Source of the DNA: JAMHWF01 sp048500255
GTDB taxonomy: Bacteria > Pseudomonadota > Gammaproteobacteria > Burkholderiales > Burkholderiaceae_C
Length of the DNA: 64,000 nt
Reading direction: 5' to 3'
Assembly (NCBI GenBank): GCA_048500255.1
Contig: JASNYH010000001.1
Coordinates: 1,116,001-1,180,000, forward strand
Shown: piece by piece, positions 63,102 to 64,000 of the stretch
Layout: each line of letters begins with the position of its first letter
Position numbering within the stretch: position 1 is the stretch's first letter
Position numbers and translations under genes: made by a program
The notes under the pieces: generated by a model
Told to the model about the DNA's origin: nothing
The model's database searches: none
The model's input: only the letters and a program-made list of their open reading frames with translations

Positions 63102-64000
63102 ATGAAGAACAAGAATGGACGGGCCCGTCGCTGGGCGACGTGGGGCGCGCTGGCGCTGGTGGGCGGCGCGGCCGCGGCATGGGCCTTCTGGCCGCGCGCG
63201 CTGGAGGTCGAGGTCGGCGAGGTGGCGACGGGCCGCTTCGAGCAGACGATCCAGGAGGACGGCCGCATGCGCGTCGTGCACCGCTGGGTCGTGAGCGCGC
63301 CGACGCAGGCCGAGCTCGAGCGCCCGCCGCTCAAGGTGGGCGACGCGGTGGCCGCCGGCGACGTCGTCGCGTCGCTCGTGCCGGCGGCGCCGCAGATGAT
63401 CGATGCGCGCACGCGCGGCGTGCTGCGCGAGCGCGTCGGCAGCGCCCAGGCCGCGTTCGCCGCGGCGCAGGCGCAGGCCGGCCGCGCTCGGGCGGCGCTC
63501 GACCAGGCGCGCCTGGAGGCCGAGCGCGCCGAGCAGCTGGCGCGCGACAACTTCATCGCCGCATCGGCGCGCGACCAGGCACGGCTCGCGTTGGCCGCGC
63601 AGCACAAGGCGCTCGACGCGGCGCAGGCGCAGGTCCACGTGTCGGAGCACGCGGTGTCGGAGGCACGCGCCGCGCTGGCTCGCGCCGAAGGCGGCCCCGT
63701 GCCCGCCGGCACGCGCTGGCAGCTGCGCGCCCCGGTGGCCGGCCGCGTGACGAAGCTGCACCACGAAAGCGCGACGACGGTCGCGCCGGGCGCGCCGCTG
63801 ATCGAGATCGCCGACACGACGCAGCTCGAGGCCGTGATCGACGTGCTGTCGTCCGACGCGCTGCGCATCGCGCCGGGCGCGGCCGTGCGGCTAGCCGCCG
63901 GCGCCGGCATCGCGCCGATCGCCGCGCGCGTCGTGCGCATCGAGCCGGTCGCCTTCACCAAGGTGTCGGCGCTGGGCATCGAGGAGCAGCGCGTCAACGT
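63102..64000 (+). CDS. HlyD/MacA-type membrane fusion protein, partial at window end
   Basis: The frame runs from ATG 63102 (GGAG site) off the window end, giving 299 complete codons. It begins with a basic region and a membrane segment (WGALALVGGAAAAWAFW), then a lipoyl-like beginning (VGDAVAAGDVVASLVP), an Ala/Gln/Glu/Arg-rich coiled hairpin (residues about 105-200) and RAPVAGRVTKLHHESATTVAPG. This is the periplasmic adaptor for the ABC pair upstream, as in MacAB-type systems. No outer-membrane gene is visible within the window. Confidence 0.88.
   Translation, partial: MKNKNGRARRWATWGALALVGGAAAAWAFWPRALEVEVGEVATGRFEQTIQEDGRMRVVHRWVVSAPTQAELERPPLKVGDAVAAGDVVASLVPAAPQMIDARTRGVLRERVGSAQAAFAAAQAQAGRARAALDQARLEAERAEQLARDNFIAASARDQARLALAAQHKALDAAQAQVHVSEHAVSEARAALARAEGGPVPAGTRWQLRAPVAGRVTKLHHESATTVAPGAPLIEIADTTQLEAVIDVLSSDALRIAPGAAVRLAAGAGIAPIAARVVRIEPVAFTKVSALGIEEQRVN

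Overview
The window is very GC-rich and almost completely filled with genes, with strong third-position GC bias and frequent 1-4 nt start/stop overlaps. The gene content (red-type form I RuBisCO operon with CbbX and CbbR, SoeABC-type sulfite oxidation, sulfide:quinone oxidoreductase) points to a chemolithoautotrophic sulfur-oxidising proteobacterium, most probably a betaproteobacterium of the Burkholderiales type. That placement is inference; no rRNA or marker gene is present.

Layout. 1-6.1 kb (+): sulfite oxidation (soeA C-terminus, soeB, soeC), a TauE/SafE permease with a small membrane partner, a tandem universal stress protein (USP) and a carboxymuconolactone-decarboxylase/Rieske fusion. 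6.1-9.8 kb: a FadL-type porin and two divergent DJ-1/PfpI-family genes whose start codons touch. 9.8-15.7 kb (+): a complete SUF iron-sulfur operon, sufBCDSU plus sufT. 15.7-17.5 kb (-): FmdE-like protein, DUF2249 protein, an Irr-like Fur regulator and a possible toxin-antitoxin remnant. 17.5-28.0 kb (-): the Calvin cycle operon cbbL-S-E-X-F-P-T-Z-A-Y, with cbbR divergent. 29-33 kb (+): five USP genes and a DksA/TraR zinc-finger gene. 33.1-36.8 kb (-): an operon of 2-oxoacid dehydrogenase E1 alpha and beta, a free lipoyl domain, a lipoate ligase-like protein and a hemerythrin. 36.9-46.6 kb: ArsR regulator, then an RND efflux set (the pump gene broken by frameshifts), DUF2892, thioredoxin 2, TolC, SQR, and after a new promoter DUF2892, OsmC and DUF302. 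46.6-53.5 kb: MgtC-like transporter, SDR dehydrogenase, a GroEL paralogue, a sirtuin, a groEL start remnant, a permease and a thioredoxin-like protein. 53.5-56.8 kb (+): arsenic operon arsR-arsC-acr3 plus an ATP-grasp-like gene. 56.8-59.5 kb (-): two DUF5985-like membrane proteins, an HTH protein and a two-domain kinase. 59.6-64 kb (+): hydrolase remnant and an ABC exporter whose membrane-fusion gene runs off the end.

The main regulatory observation is a set of seven promoters with the same build: an FNR/ANR-like dyad (TTGMS-N4-STCAA type) followed after 21-23 nt (five of seven exactly 22) by a -10-like hexamer. They precede USP genes, the E1/lipoyl/hemerythrin operon, the DUF2892/OsmC operon, groEL and a truncated groEL copy in front of the permease. 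This suggests one low-oxygen or redox regulon that links stress proteins, an incomplete 2-oxoacid dehydrogenase and sulfur-stress proteins. Two families of dispersed palindromic repeats also occur; one copy of each lies in coding sequence (transketolase C-terminus, FmdE-like N-terminus).

No tRNA, rRNA, CRISPR array, insertion sequence or replication origin was seen, and no stretch longer than about 300 bases lacks a gene.
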